Below, piece by piece: positions 44,763 to 55,140 of a stretch of 64,000 nt of DNA (positions within the stretch are counted from its first letter, which is position 1; each line of letters opens with the position of its first letter). The position numbers and the translations under genes were made by a program. Source of the stretch: Cyrtodaria siliqua (lineage: Eukaryota > Mollusca > Bivalvia > Adapedonta > Hiatellidae); the NCBI GenBank assembly GCA_037043455.1, contig JAWPHD010000002.1:1240001-1304000 (forward strand), in the 5' to 3' direction. Below the pieces are notes generated by a model. It made no database searches, was not told where the DNA came from, and saw nothing but the letters and a program-made list of their open reading frames with translations.

Positions 44763-45597
44763 GAGTTATTTGAAAAATTGTATTGCGGTGTCGAGGTAGA
44801 AAACATCATTGAAAATTTAGCATGTAAATACGAAGTACGGCGTAATGACTACGGGGCTTTATAAACCCGATAACGGCAAATAAATGTGAATTATTAACAA
44901 ACTAAACGCCCAGGTACATGCTTCAGTGTTTGTTTTTACTATACCCAGTCCCACTTTGAAAAATGGCAATGAATTAGTGACATATTTTAACAACGATTGC
45001 GACCGTAGTCACTTTCTGTTTTACCGGCGTTGAAAACCGGCGTTGAAAACGAAAGTACCCGCTCCGCGAAAATTCAAATAAATTGATTTTTAAAATAGTT
45101 ATTGAGTATTGCTGGTCAAAACATTTACTTTTATTGAAATGGTATAGTTTTACTAAAAGAACAAAGCATTTTTAATAGGGAAAATACATCGAAATACAAA
45201 CAGGAACATCTAATAAGAAGATAGAAAGAAGTGGAAAACAACAAAGAAGAGGAAATAAATTAAATTGCTGGTTCTGGAGGGAGAGTGATCATGGCATAAG
45301 TTTGTTGTTATAAACAGTCCCGACTTTAGCGTGTGTTTTTTACAGAAATTATATCTACTTTGTGTGCTTGTGAGCAGGATGAGGGGGTGGGTGGGTGGGT
45401 GGCCCGGGTTGGGGATGGGGTGGAAGAAGATAAAAAGGAAGTAGATCTATAAGATAACTGATCTGATAGTGACAGGAACTAAACAAGTACATTACATGTG
45501 CATGTTTATGTAAAAGATAATTCAACATGAAGGTATGGGGATAGTTAACAATACTTTTCTGAAATAATTATGTAACTGAGTAATACATTTTCAGAAT

Positions 45598-45673
45598 AAG
45601 AGATAGTGTTATTGTATAGGTTATATATTTAGAAGCTTCTAAATATATAACCATACTATAGCACTATCTCTTC
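45598..45673. repeat. Foldback element centred on AGAAGCTTCT
   Basis: The arms of about 37 bases contain AGAGATAGTG and GGTTATATATTTAG and their complements, with three or four mismatches. Inside the central part of the 8.1-kb structure. Confidence 0.9.
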
Positions 45674-46429
45674 TTCTTTTTATCCTTTCTCTATTCTAGT
45701 TTAATAGTTTATTTAAGTCTCATCACAGTACACTATTATCTACAATACAACAAATCATAAAATACAACTGTGCCATTCTTTTTAGAATTACAAGAGACTA
45801 TACAATATCAATATACATATTCTATTGTAAGAAGGGCCTGTGCTTTTCAGAGAATAGTCATTTAAAAAACATAGTTTGTTTCATTCTGTTTAAATAACTG
45901 TATACTGTTATAAAGTCAACTGACATTAAATAAGCAAACTAAATGAAGATTGTCTTCTTTCAGTCTGCTGCAACAAAGCATTAATGATACAGTTTAGTAC
46001 ATTACATCTATATTAACGTGGCTTGAAAAGAAATCAACTTCCTTCAAATGTATTCAATGTTTGAAAGGAAGGAATATATATATATTGAACATGTTGGCTG
46101 TATGACACTGCTTTATTACCACAAGTAATGTATCAAAAAATAATACTTCATTAAATTAATAAGATATTGATATTAAAATAAGACTGAGATGGTTAAAAAT
46201 GTCTGGCTGAATACAATGTAGATCTACATTATTATTAATTATATTTGCATTTGTGAAAATTAATTGACTTGAATATTGATGACAATATGAATAGTAGCTA
46301 ATGGATAGGCTACATATTAAATGCATATGAATGGTTAAACAGCAATTAAACTATATAAACATTATCTGTCTACAGTCTTCCTTATGTCTGTTTACACATG
46401 GTTGTATATTTAAAGGTGTATATTAGGAA

Positions 46430-47455
46430 TTTCAGATCTAAGAATAAAAGTCAAGCATTAACATGAAGTAATATATGTTTGGGTGTGTTTTCATTTTGGT
46501 ATTGAATTATATCTCATATTTGACTTTTTACCTGTTTAATGTAGCCCCCAAATATGATTTTACATAAACTTGGTTTGATTCATATTTACATGAACAATTG
46601 TACTATCCAAATACAGATACCCTGCATTAATTAGTGTATATGCCTGAATAAACTGTTTTCCTGACACTAAATATTACATTGAACACATTTACTGATCTGA
46701 CTAGTTTTTTTCTTCATGTCATTATGTGTGGTATTTGTGGCATGTGGTTGTCTGGTAAAAAGTGTTCTGGTAAGACTTATGTAAACTATATTATCCTATT
46801 TTATGCTGTTACAAATTGATAGAAACTACTCGCATATCATCCATATACACTTATTTCACAGGAATTGCCAATCAGTTGTATTGTTGTATAAATATTGATT
46901 AAAAATTAACTAGCATATATTCTTTATTTCTGTGTAATTAATCAGTTAAACATTCTCTGTTGCACAACAGCCAAGTGACAAATGTTTGGAAGAAGAGCTT
47001 ACAAATATCACCAACAAATTTCTAAATTCAATTGTGCTGATTTAAACCTATCTAAAGTAGGGGGAATCTCCCTACTTCATTTGCAGATGTAGATCTTTAA
47101 TTACCTCCATTATTATTAAACTGTGAGACTATGCTTTTTTAAAATTTCACCCTAGCAGAAGTTATGACATTATAACTTAATCTTTTTTTTTTTATTTCAT
47201 TACAAACTTGCATTACAAACTTACTCTAGTATTTAGATTGACTTAAAACTGGTAAAATAAGTTGATTCTGGTATAAAGCCTTGCCAGAGATTTATATTAA
47301 AGGATTCTTTCTCTTATCTTAGCTGAGCTACATATGTGAAAACCCCAGGCCCCTGTCCAACTTTCTTATCAGTATCCGACCACCATTCAGATAAGCACAT
47401 GCAGGTCTAAAGGGAGTGATGTATCTCTGGCTGATTTTTGAGATCCAGGGTCTTT
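46430..47455 (+). repeat. Diverged direct duplication, copy 1
   Basis: Shares with 47780-48690 a series of blocks in the same order: AATAAAAGTCAAGCATT, TGAAGTAATATATG, TAGCCCCCAAAT, CATTCTCT(A/G)TTGC, and TTAGCTGAGCT before a CCAGGC stretch. Lengths between blocks differ. Confidence 0.8.
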
Positions 47456-47779
47456 TGGTACAACAACACCAGAAGGATCAGTATTTAATATAAATGCTTT
47501 TCAAGCATGGCAATTTAATTTATAATATGATGTTTTAAACATATTTAATTGGTATCCAGATCTATTTGTAAACTGAAAAAAAGATGAAAAAACAAATGTT
47601 TTAATACATTCTTTTTCATCTAAAAAATCTATTGTGAAATAGAAAACATACATAACTCTTACTGAAATAACAAAATTAATATGAATGGTTAAAAAAAATC
47701 CCACCATATAACTTGCTTCCTTGAGCTTTTTGACACAATATAAATAACAAGTAAGTAAATATACTATTTAAATTTTCTA

Positions 47780-48690
47780 TTAGGAACTTCAAATCTTAGA
47801 ATAAAAGTCAAGCATTTCTCAAGTCTATTAGACATGAAGTAATATATGTGTCAGTGTGTTTTGATGTTGATATTGAATTTTACCTGTTCAATCTAGCCCC
47901 CAAATGTGAAGCACCAGAGTGATTTAACATCCATTTGGTCTGATGTTTGCATGAAAAATTTAACTAACCCAATACAGATTGCCAGCTACATTAATTTTGC
48001 CTGAATCAACTTTTACACTGGCACTTAATATTACATTGAAGTAATTTAATGAGCTGATTATGGGTTTCCTTTAAAATGTGTGGTATTGTGGTCTGGCAAG
48101 ACTAAAATAAAATATATGTTATCATATTTTATTCTTTAACAATTTGATAGAACTCATTCACAGAACATCCAAATAAATAATTTAAATGGAATTGTCAGTC
48201 AGCTATATTTACTCTTTTTTTTTATAAATATTCACCAGCATATTAATTATTTCTGCTTTACATTATGAATCAGTTAAGACATTCTCTATTGCAAAACAGT
48301 CAAATGACAAGTACTTGTAAGAAGTTGCTGAATAAAATCTATTATTGTGCCAGCTATGTATTTAGCTGAGACTATGCTTTGTCAAACTTTCATGTTAATT
48401 AACCCATGAGTTTAATTACTACCAAAAGTTATTACATTATAAATGAACGTTTGAGGTTTGTTTTATTTCATTACATAATTGACTTAACACTGGCAAAATA
48501 AATTGATTTTTGTATAAAGCCAGTCTTCTTTTTCTTGTCCTAGCTGAGCTTCAGATGTACAGAAGCCAGGCCCGTCGGCCTGGAACTCTCAGATCAGCAT
48601 CATACCTCCATTCAGACCTACATAAGCACGTACATCTGTCTGAAAAGAGTTGTGTGTCATAGGCTGATTTGAGAGCTCCAGGGTCTGTGG
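47780..48690 (+). repeat. Diverged direct duplication, copy 2
   Basis: Second copy of 46430-47455. Near its end TTCTTGTCCTAG looks like a splice acceptor, and copy 1 has TCTCTTATCTTAG there. The following sequence is open for 40 codons in copy 2 but only 23 in copy 1, with little protein-level agreement, so I do not call an exon. Confidence 0.8.
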
Positions 48691-49411
48691 TTTCTGATGT
48701 TTGAAACATGTTTTTGTGACTGATCGGGTTTATGATTTCTCACTACAATATCTCTCTCTCTCTCTCCTTCTTTTTAAAAAAAATATGTTCAGTTTTGTTT
48801 AATAGGAAATTAATGGCACTTATATCAAATGACATTAGCTCTGCAAATGTCAGCTTGTAAATCTGCATGGGTATCTGTTTACAACCCGCCCCCAAACCCA
48901 CCCCACTACGAAACATATTGACAATTTTACAATATTAGCAACGGCTATCATTTAAAAATGGTTTATTACGAAAACTGAACAACCACTGCGGGGATACATG
49001 ATGTATCCAGAATTGTACTGAACAACCACAGCAGTCTCAGCCAAAAAGAAAAACAATCTAGGGTACGACTAGAAGACAACATAAGAAATGACGTTAATCC
49101 TGGCTAATACTTAGAGGTTATATATGTATTTATATGTATTTAGAGAATTACAGATCTATCACATTGAAATTTTTTTCCCATGCTTTCCTGATAATTACAT
49201 CAAATAAGCCTATTTCACACTTTTCATTTTGTCATTGTGTCTTTCTTCCAGATTCGTTCCATATTTTATCATATACATGTGTCACAGACTAAAATATGGA
49301 ATAGGAATTTAGAGCAGAATGGTCAAATCTCATACCATAATGGCATTCTAATTCCATTCCATCCCAGGTTTTAGAGTATGCCGATTTACACACGGTGCAT
49401 TTAAACCATAC
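48691..49411. other. Central part of the 8.1-kb structure, no feature
   Basis: Contains a CT microsatellite at about 48748-48766 and AT-rich unique sequence. No coding signal. Confidence 0.4.
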
Positions 49412-49509
49412 GTTTTCTACCTCGACACCGCAATACAATTTCTCAAATAACTCGCTGTAAAATAGTTAATTGTTGTTGCAATGTGTTAATCGCATGAAAA
49501 GATACTAAC

Positions 49510-49584
49510 CTCTTCTTCTAAAAATCTTACCCGAGCTTCATCGGATACTTTAACAAAATTTAAGATGTCTATCATTGTCGCCAT
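49510..49584 (-). CDS. Exon-like 25-codon segment in the right arm
   Basis: Minus strand, ATG in context GAGAAATGGC, reading MATMIDILNFVKVSDEARVR then FLEEE, followed by GTTAGT. It differs from the left-arm copy (44546-44620) at one base that changes Glu to Asp. The two copies face each other. Confidence 0.4.
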
Positions 49585-49645
49585 TTCTCATTCGCAAGCA
49601 GTGTCAATAGATGGCGCTATTTGAAGAAAAACCACGTGACCACAC

Positions 49646-51244
49646 ATACTACATCATAATAGAAACTTACTACATCATAATGAAAACAGACCACATCATA
49701 ATGGAAAGTAACCACATCATAATGAAAAGTGACCACATCATAATGTAAAGTGACCACATCATAATAGACACTTACCACATCATAATGAAAAGTGACCACA
49801 TCATAATGGAAAATGACCACATCATAATAGACACTTACCACATCATAATGAAAAGTGACCACATCATAATGGAAAGTGACCACATCATAATGGTAAGTGA
49901 CCACATCATAATGACAAATGAACACATCATAATGTAAAGTGACCACATCATAATGGAAAGTGACCACATCATAATGTAAAGTGACCACATCATAATAGAC
50001 ACTTACCACATCATAATGAAAAGTGACCACATCATAATGGAAAATGACCACATCATAATAGACACTTACCACATCATAATGAAAAGTGACCACATCATAA
50101 TGGAAAATGACCACATCATAATAGACACTTACCACATCATAATGAAAAGTGACCACATCATAATGGTAAGTGACCACATCATAATGACAAATGACCACAT
50201 CATAATGTAAAGTGACCACATCATAATGGAAAGTGACCACATCATAATGGTAAGTGACCACATCATAATGACAAATGACAACATCATAATGTAAAGTGAC
50301 CACATCATAATGGAAAGTGACCACATCATAATGAAAAGTAACCACATCATAATTAAAACAGACCACATCATAATGACAAATGACCACATCATAATGGAAA
50401 GTGACCACATCATAATGACAAATGACCACATCATAATGAAAAGTAACTACATCATAATTAAAACAGACCACATCATAATGACAAATGACCACATCGTAAT
50501 GGAAAGTGACCACATCATAATGACAAATGACCACATCATAATGTAAAACGACCACATCATAATGTAAAGTAACCACATCATAATGGAAAGTGACCACATC
50601 ATAATGGTAAGTGACCACATCATAATGACAAATGACCACATCATAATGTAAAGCGACCACATCATAATGTAAAGTAACCACATCATAATGGAAAGTGACC
50701 ACATCATAATGAAAAGTAACCACATCATAATTAAAACAGACCACATCATAATGAAAAGCGACCACATCATAATACAAAGTAACCACATCATAATGGAAAG
50801 TAACCACATCATAATAAAAAGCGACCACATCATAATGTAATGCGACCACATCATAATAGAAACTTACCACATCATAATGTAAAGTGACCACATCATAATG
50901 GAAAGTAACCACATCATAATGACAAATGACCACATCATAATGCAATGCGACCACATCATAATGGAAAGTGACCACCTCATAATGAAAGGGACCACCTCAT
51001 AATGGAAAGTGACCACATCATAATGTAAAGGAACCACATCATAATGGAAAGTGACCACATCATAATGACAAATGACCACATCACAATGTAAAACGACCAC
51101 ATCATAATGTAAAGTAACCACATCATAATGACAAATGACCACATCATAATGACAAATGACCACATCATAATGTAAAGCGACCACATCATAATGGAAAGTG
51201 ACCACATCATAATGAAAGTGACCACATCATAATGGAAAATGACC
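49646..51244 (-). repeat. 21-bp minisatellite, right arm, about 76 units
   Basis: Same unit as the left array, in inverse orientation. Two spots near 50973 and 50992 carry variants (CACCTCATAATG, with units shortened by a base or two). The right array is about 14 units longer than the left, so the arms are not exact mirrors. Confidence 0.95.
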
Positions 51245-51262
51245 ATCAAAGTCGTGTTTGGC

Positions 51263-51694
51263 GTTCCATAGGCAACAGGTATGCTCTTAACTTGAAGGTG
51301 ATTTACGTTAAGGTCATAGCGTTGCAAATGAAGGATCATACATTGCAAGCGAGGGGGTGCTGCACATAGCGGTTTCTTCGTGATAGAAACGAGCGGCAAA
51401 TGAGCCGTTTGCACTTCAACTCTGCGCGCATATACGTATCGATGAAAGCGTTTACAACCTAAAAGTTTTTCGAACATTTTTTTCTCAATTTGCGCATAGT
51501 TTACCTCCGTCTGCGTCAGGGATTTAGATGCATAAGCAACCGGCTTATTGTCTTGTAGGAGGGTCGCTCCTAGTCGCTCCTAGTCCAAATTTGGAAGCGT
51601 CAATCTGTAATGTCAGCGTTTTTGTCATATGATAACGTGACAGAACAGGTCCTGGTGACATTGTAAGGATTTCCTGAACTTTTTGAAAGGCGTT
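51263..51694 (-). pseudogene. Ty3/gypsy RNase H fragment
   Basis: On the minus strand, AFQKVQEILTMSPGPVLSRY and LTLQIDASKFGLGAT, then after a small duplication (GTCGCTCCTA twice) and a frame change, MFEKLLGCKRFHRYVYARR and APPRLQCMILHLQRYDLNV. It ends at IPVA where the 8.1-kb structure begins. Its upstream part is separated by an inserted LTR at 51695; the reverse transcriptase continues at 53362-53990. Confidence 0.85.
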
Positions 51695-51864
51695 TGTTGG
51701 GGCTCATATAGTGTAGTATATTAACTGTATATATGTATTCATTGTCAATCATGATATTAGCCACACCTTTGCTATTGTATGAGTCACCAGCCAGCCTCAC
51801 ATTGTTAGTTACTGTACAGCCGTAGCAGAATAAAGATATGTAATTCTACAGAGTGTTTATAACA
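51695..51864 (+). repeat. Candidate LTR of a second gypsy element
   Basis: Starts TGTTGGGGCTCATATAG and ends TTTATAACA, with AATAAAG near the end. It is followed by TCAGCAACTTTAC and about 90 bases later by a gag start. The ends fit the TGTT...AACA style of the first element. No matching 3' LTR is in the window. Confidence 0.5.
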
Positions 51865-51959
51865 TCAGCAACTTTACAAAAAGTGAAATTTGGATTTAAT
51901 AGCATTGATTCATTTCTGTGGATTTATTACTAATACTGATATCTTCACATTTATAGAAA

Positions 51960-52715
51960 TGGCATCATCATTGCCAAATTTTCTACCATTCAATGTTCAT
52001 GAAGGAGCAGTAGAAATCCGTTGGAAGAAATGGTTTAAGCGACTTAAAAATATGTTAATAGGTATGGGCATAAGACAAAAAAGCCAACGTGTTCTATTGC
52101 TTCATTATTCAGGAGAAGAAGTCAATGACATTTTTGAAACATTGATAGACACAAGTGATGATTTTGACACAGAAGTATTGAAACTGACTGATTATTTCAC
52201 GCCAAAGAAGAACACCGAGTATGAAATCTATAAATTACGCTAGGAAATGAAAGTATCGACGCATATCATACACGGTTAAGACAACTTAGTGAGAACTGTG
52301 AATTTACCACTGCCGACAAGGAGATAAAATCTCAAATTGTTCAAGGATGTTCATCTACACGGCTTTGCAGAAAAGCATTAAGAGAAGAAATGACACTGGA
52401 CGGACTCATTTCATCCACACGTGCTCTCGAACTGAACTCTCAGACAAACAAGCAACAGAGATTGAAAGCAGCCCAGCACAAGAAGCCGCAAATGCAATAA
52501 AGCACGAACGACGTCGTCGTCAGAACATTCAAAAAACACCATCACAGAATACTCCAAATAAGGCTACAGCCAAAAGTAAATGAAGAAACTGTAGCTATGA
52601 CTATTAACATGCAAAAGGTACAACATGTCCAGCAAAAGGTCAATTTTGCAAGTATATTCACTTTGCAAGTGTATGCAGATCAAAGCAGAAAAAATCTAAT
52701 ACAATGCAGAAATTG
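51960..52715 (+). pseudogene. gag fragment of a second Ty3/gypsy element
   Basis: Opens MASSLPNFLPFNVHEGAVEI and RWKKWFKRLKNMLIGMGIRQ, then LLLHYSGEEVNDIFETL. After a one-base slip near 52243 it goes on NESIDAYHTRLRQLSENCEF and SQIVQGCSSTRLCRKALREE. A degraded zinc knuckle lies at about 52590-52690 (AKGTTCPAKGQFCKY, HFASVCRSK). Intact protease or polymerase is absent downstream. It sits between the two halves of the opposite-strand gypsy pol, so it looks nested. Confidence 0.8.
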
Positions 52716-53195
52716 TAAAATTCTTCAAGTGACACTGGAAGTGACAGAGACACGGATTATCTATTTGGTTTAAACTGGGAACAATATCAGGGCAATACTA
52801 GACTAGAAAATGTCAACAGTATGAAATCAACTATTGTTTGGGGCGTTGTTTCAGCCAAAGGTTTTTCTGCAGTAGCTTGAGCAATTTAAATAATACATAC
52901 ATCAATTTTATAGCAGTAGAACTGGTATTTTTAGTGGTAAATAAAAATATCTTATTACATTTCTATGAGTGAAAGATCGGGATTTCTCAGTGCAAGAATA
53001 TTCATAATCGCTAAATATTAATAACTAACTCAGAACACAATAATAACTAAAGTTGCTAACTTAGAACACAATAATAACTAACGTTGCGACGTTGAGTCGT
53101 GACGTCAACAAAGTGTTGCTGACGTCTACGTCATCCGCCGATAACGTTCAATAAAGCGAATATTTGTTTGCAAAAACGTAATTTAAAATGTAATA
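52716..53195. other. No gene; small tandem repeat and a duplicated stretch
   Basis: About 52837-52955 resembles 55380-55495 (GTTTCAGCCAAAG, TTTTAGTGGTAAATAAA). At 53030-53095 a 32-base unit with AGAACACAATAATAACTAA occurs twice. A TGACGTCA lies at 53100. Confidence 0.5.
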
Positions 53196-53361
53196 AATAG
53201 ATTATTTAACTGATGGGATCTATTATTGGGTCCTTCACTTGATGGTAGACGTGCTTTGTTTTCTCACTCGCGTGCGCTCATTCGTGAAAAGTACCACACG
53301 TCTACTACACGTCAAGGATTTCCCTATAATCGATCCCAGCAGTTAAATAATCTCTATTTAG
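53196..53361. repeat. Foldback element at the gypsy fragment edge
   Basis: The arms share GATTATTTAACTG, TGGGATC and GTAGACGTG and fold around CTCGCGTGCGCTC near 53270. It abuts the minus-strand reverse-transcriptase fragment. Confidence 0.85.
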
Positions 53362-53990
53362 TTTTGAAAATCGTTTGAGAAATAAATATTTAAAGCCCAA
53401 ATGATTTTTGATGGGGTTTCGCGGCTGATCCATGTCGTTAATGGCGGAGACCTTGGAGGGATCAGGTTTTAGTTCGTTGGACGTCAATATTTGTCCAACG
53501 TGTTGAACTTCTGTGACACCAACAACGTGTTTGTCAATATTAAGTCTAATTACCTTTTCGTGGGTTCGTTGCGGAACATTACGCAAATTTTGGTCATGTT
53601 CTTCACGTGTACGTCCGTACGCAAGAATGTCGTCTACAATGGCGATGATTCCTGACAAACCTTCATAGCATGTTTAAAGCGATAGTCCAAATGGGATATT
53701 AAATGTAGTCAGAAACGAGGAAGCTTCAGAGAGTTTTATGGTCCAGTATCCAGATCGAGCGTCTAATTTTGAGAAAAACTTGGCGCCAGTCAATTGGGGA
53801 AGGACATCTAACGTACGCATAGTGTATTGAGGGCGGCGAATCGATGCCTTATTTAGGTCTTTCGGGTCGAGGCATACCCTGGGGCGTCTGACGGCTTCTC
53901 AATAACGACGACGGAAAAGACTCATTTTGCTGGTGTTGTGACTTCCGCTATTACATCATCTGTTTCCAACTCTGCGGGCTAACTCTGTCT
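53362..53990 (-). pseudogene. Ty3/gypsy reverse-transcriptase fragment
   Basis: Minus strand. The upper part, in broken frames, includes FFSKLDARSGYWTIKL and SFLTTFNIPFGL. The lower part (53658 down) reads SGIIAIVDDILAYGRTREEH, with the catalytic DD, and VQHVGQILTSNELKPDPSKV. About 20 residues between this piece and the RNase H piece at 51694 are missing. It is the 5' portion of the same minus-strand element as 51263-51694, separated by an insertion and a foldback. Confidence 0.85.
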
Positions 53991-54430
53991 TGAGTTTGTC
54001 GCGTCGCGCAGTGCGACAGGAACTGGTCTAGGTGGGAGAACTATGAGGGTAATTTTATTATTTTATATTAATCTTAATGTCACATTCACCGCTGGGCTTG
54101 ACCTATGCCATTGAATAAATCGGCATATTCAGCAGGTATGACTTCCTTATTTAGAGGATGTTATCTCAGAAATGTAGGTCGTTCAAGAGTGTGTCATTGT
54201 ATTTGTGAATGTGTAACACACTGACGTGCACACGTTAACTCATAGATCGTTCGACCTATCCAACTTCGCAGATTTCTTGAGTTACTTTAACGGATGGTTT
54301 CTAAGTATATATTTAAAAGGAAACAAACCTCGGAAACTCAACAGTAGCAGGGCGACACCAACTGAAATACAAATTATATTATGTGATATTATGTAATCGT
54401 GGTGGTGTTAATTATATGACAAGGTGAATT
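53991..54430. other. No recognised feature
   Basis: Possibly further degraded gypsy sequence, but no motif could be read in any frame. Confidence 0.4.
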
Positions 54431-54434
54431 TATA

Positions 54435-54775
54435 AATAAATAAAAGCACTGAAAAGGGGATCCCTTGGAAGCAACAAACACAAACAAGAGACAAATTAGA
54501 AAAAAGTAACAAAGTGGATCTGGAAACGGCCGAACACGAAGACACGGTTTTATTTAATCTGTTCATGAGAATATAATTTGCAACACCTCTCACGCCCACT
54601 AGCACTTTCAACGGTTTAGAGCCCCAGAGTTGGCTTGAGGATCCCAAAGGACCAGTAAGTAATAACACTGCTGATTGTAGTCAGGACCAGTAAGTAATAA
54701 CACTGCTGATTGTAGTCAGGACCAGTAAGTAATAACACTGCTGATTTGTAGTCAAGCGACCCTTTACCGACGCCA
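54435..54775 (+). repeat. Dispersed repeat (copy 2), with a 35-bp triplet
   Basis: Shares GCAACACCTCTCACGCCCAC and GATCCCAAAGGACCAGT with 28027-28245 and 54820-55140. At 54646-54752 the segment GGACCAGTAAGTAATAACAC to TGTAGTCA (35 bases) is present three times in tandem. Confidence 0.85.
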
Positions 54776-54819
54776 CACAGCACTAAACAAATGCTGGGGG
54801 TGAATGTCAATATATTCTG

Positions 54820-55140
54820 AAAAGGGGATCCCTTTATAAAATCGTTTTATAAAGCTTTTATAAAACTATTACTATTACTCATATATTGTGAAACATTACA
54901 TTTTACATTGCTACTCATACCATCACAACCGGTCAAACCTTCATCACAAAAACATGCCAAACAATACATTATATAATTGCCATTGGGTAGATGTAAATGA
55001 GAGGTAATGTAAAGTGCAACACCTCTCGTGCCTCCTAGCACCGGCTTAAGCGATATTCTACTTTAAACCACAAAGATCGGGCTTGATGATCCCAAAGGAC
55101 CAGTAAGTAATAACACTACTGATTTGTAGTCGGGGTGACT
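54820..55140 (+). repeat. Dispersed repeat (copy 3)
   Basis: Starts GAAAAGGGGATCCCTT as copy 2 does, then diverges, and resumes with CAACACCTCTCGTGCC, AGCACCGGCTTAAGC and GATCCCAAAGGACCAGTAAG. Possibly an LTR or non-autonomous element; the termini are not defined. Confidence 0.8.

Larger units (their letters stand above)
43162..51262. mobile_element. 8.1-kb structure with long inverted arms made of minisatellite
   Basis: The outer ends GCCAAACACGACTTTGATGG are exact reverse complements of each other. The left arm is 43162-44804 (about 1.64 kb), the right arm 49412-51262 (about 1.85 kb), and the centre about 4.6 kb. From outside in, each arm has a short unique end, a 21-bp minisatellite, a 25-codon exon-like segment and an intron-like segment ending GGTGTCGAGGTAGAAAAC. 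The centre has no recognisable transposase or polymerase. The flanks belong to two different repeats, and no target duplication is seen. It may be a terminal-inverted-repeat element or an inverted duplication of a locus. Confidence 0.75.

Noticed and set aside
47300..48690. Exons after TCTCTTATCTTAG and TTCTTGTCCTAG in the duplicated central segment
   Set aside because: The two copies do not encode similar peptides and one stops early, although the acceptor-like sites are conserved.
43162..51262. Polinton/Maverick identity for the inverted-repeat structure
   Set aside because: Long inverted ends with tandem repeats fit loosely, but no integrase, protein-primed polymerase, ATPase or capsid-like coding sequence is visible and the size is small. 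Left unnamed.
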